Origin: Deltaproteobacteria bacterium
GTDB taxonomy: Bacteria > Desulfobacterota_B > Binatia > UBA9968
Assembly: GCA_027297485.1 (NCBI GenBank)
Contig: JAPUHZ010000455.1
Coordinates: 1-6,421, forward strand
Direction: 5' to 3'
Length of the DNA stretch: 6,421 nt
Shown one piece after another: positions 6,257 to 6,421 of this stretch (its first letter is position 1; each line of letters starts with the position of its first letter). The position numbers were made by a program, and so were the translations under genes. The notes under the pieces were generated by a model. That model did no database searches. It saw nothing but the letters and a program-made list of their open reading frames with translations, and was not told where the DNA came from.

Positions 6257-6327
6257 CCCAAAGCCACCGCCTAACGTCATGACATAAGAATTCGGCTAGC
6301 CGCTTTTTCTCCGAAGTGGCTATTGGG
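6257..6327. mobile_element. Possible second short inverted-repeat element related to the first MITE
   Basis: The left end CCCAAAGCCACCGCCTAA (6257-6274) matches the left end of the 265-404 element at 16 of 18 bases. The right end (GTGGCTATTGGG, about 6316-6327) is the inverse of it with one extra base, giving a 71-bp segment bounded by CCC and GGG. Flanks share GGTAA (6252-6256 and 6331-6335), but the right copy is not adjacent to the border, so a target duplication is not proven. The interior differs from the first element and includes the palindrome CGGCTAGCCG followed by CTTTTT. It could be an internally deleted cousin, a chance match, or a terminator region. Confidence 0.35.
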
Positions 6328-6348
6328 TCTGGTAAAGCATCGGTTTAA

Positions 6349-6405
6349 GACCGTTTATTGCGCGAGAAACACTTCGCACTGATTTTTATCGCTTTTTAAA
6401 CGGTC
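6349..6405. repeat. Long-loop inverted repeat near the window end
   Basis: GACCGTTTA (6349-6357) and TAAACGGTC (6397-6405) are perfect 9-base inverted arms around a 39-base spacer. The spacer contains a smaller stem (TGCG-GA against TCGCA, about 6359-6376, one bulge) and two T-rich tracts. It may be a structured RNA, part of another mobile-element end, or a binding site. The pattern does not fit an integron attC core. Confidence 0.4.
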
Positions 6406-6421
6406 CTCCCCCTTCTCGCTT

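Noticed and set aside
6293..6308. CGGCTAGCCG followed by CTTTTT as an intrinsic terminator
   Set aside because: With a realistic loop only 3 base pairs remain, and it lies over 160 bases after the nearest stop codon.
6349..6405. Integron attC site
   Set aside because: The arms lack the GTTRRRY/RYYYAAC core motifs and no integrase or cassette is present.

Overview
The window looks like accessory or intergenic-rich chromosome from an uncultured environmental bacterium. GC is moderate (sampled 60-base lines range from 25 to 41 G+C), ribosome binding sites are strong AGGAGG type, and the genes encode an orphan periplasmic solute-binding protein, a gentisate-dioxygenase-like bicupin, a Gfo/Idh/MocA oxidoreductase and a secreted beta-propeller. 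That mix is common in soil or marine lineages such as Tectomicrobia, Rokubacteria, Binatia and Desulfobacterota. This placement is inference, as no marker gene is present.

Positions 1-960 hold a dead insertion sequence read on the minus strand. A DDE (rve-type) transposase starts at 846 and runs off the window edge. It carries two frameshifts and a probable internal deletion, and it is interrupted by a 140-bp non-coding element (265-404). That element has imperfect terminal inverted repeats and a clean 4-bp target duplication (ACCT), so it is a MITE-like insertion. Removing it with one copy of the duplication restores the transposase reading frame exactly. A minus-strand TATAAT box, a 15-bp hairpin and a GGCGCAA direct repeat lie upstream of the transposase start.

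Positions 1262-4496 hold a plus-strand cluster: bicupin dioxygenase (1262-2251), a possible 54-residue ORF overlapping its stop by ATGA (2248-2412), a signal-peptide-bearing solute-binding protein (2492-3496) and, 28 bases later, a Gfo/Idh/MocA-type oxidoreductase (3525-4496). A plausible reading is capture of an organic, perhaps aromatic, compound by the binding protein, ring cleavage by the bicupin and a redox step by the oxidoreductase. No permease or ATPase is present, so transport partners must lie elsewhere, and the substrate is unknown.

Converging on this cluster from the minus strand (4578-4784) is the remnant of a second solute-binding protein. A signal-peptide-like start is joined directly to a 53-residue tail that is 35/53 identical to the tail of the intact protein, with the whole ligand-binding body missing. 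Divergent from it, at 4966-6129, is an exported NHL/SMP-30-like beta-propeller. The last 290 bases are non-coding. They contain a short inverted-repeat segment (6257-6327) whose left end resembles the end of the first MITE (16/18 bases), and a separate 9-bp long-loop inverted repeat.
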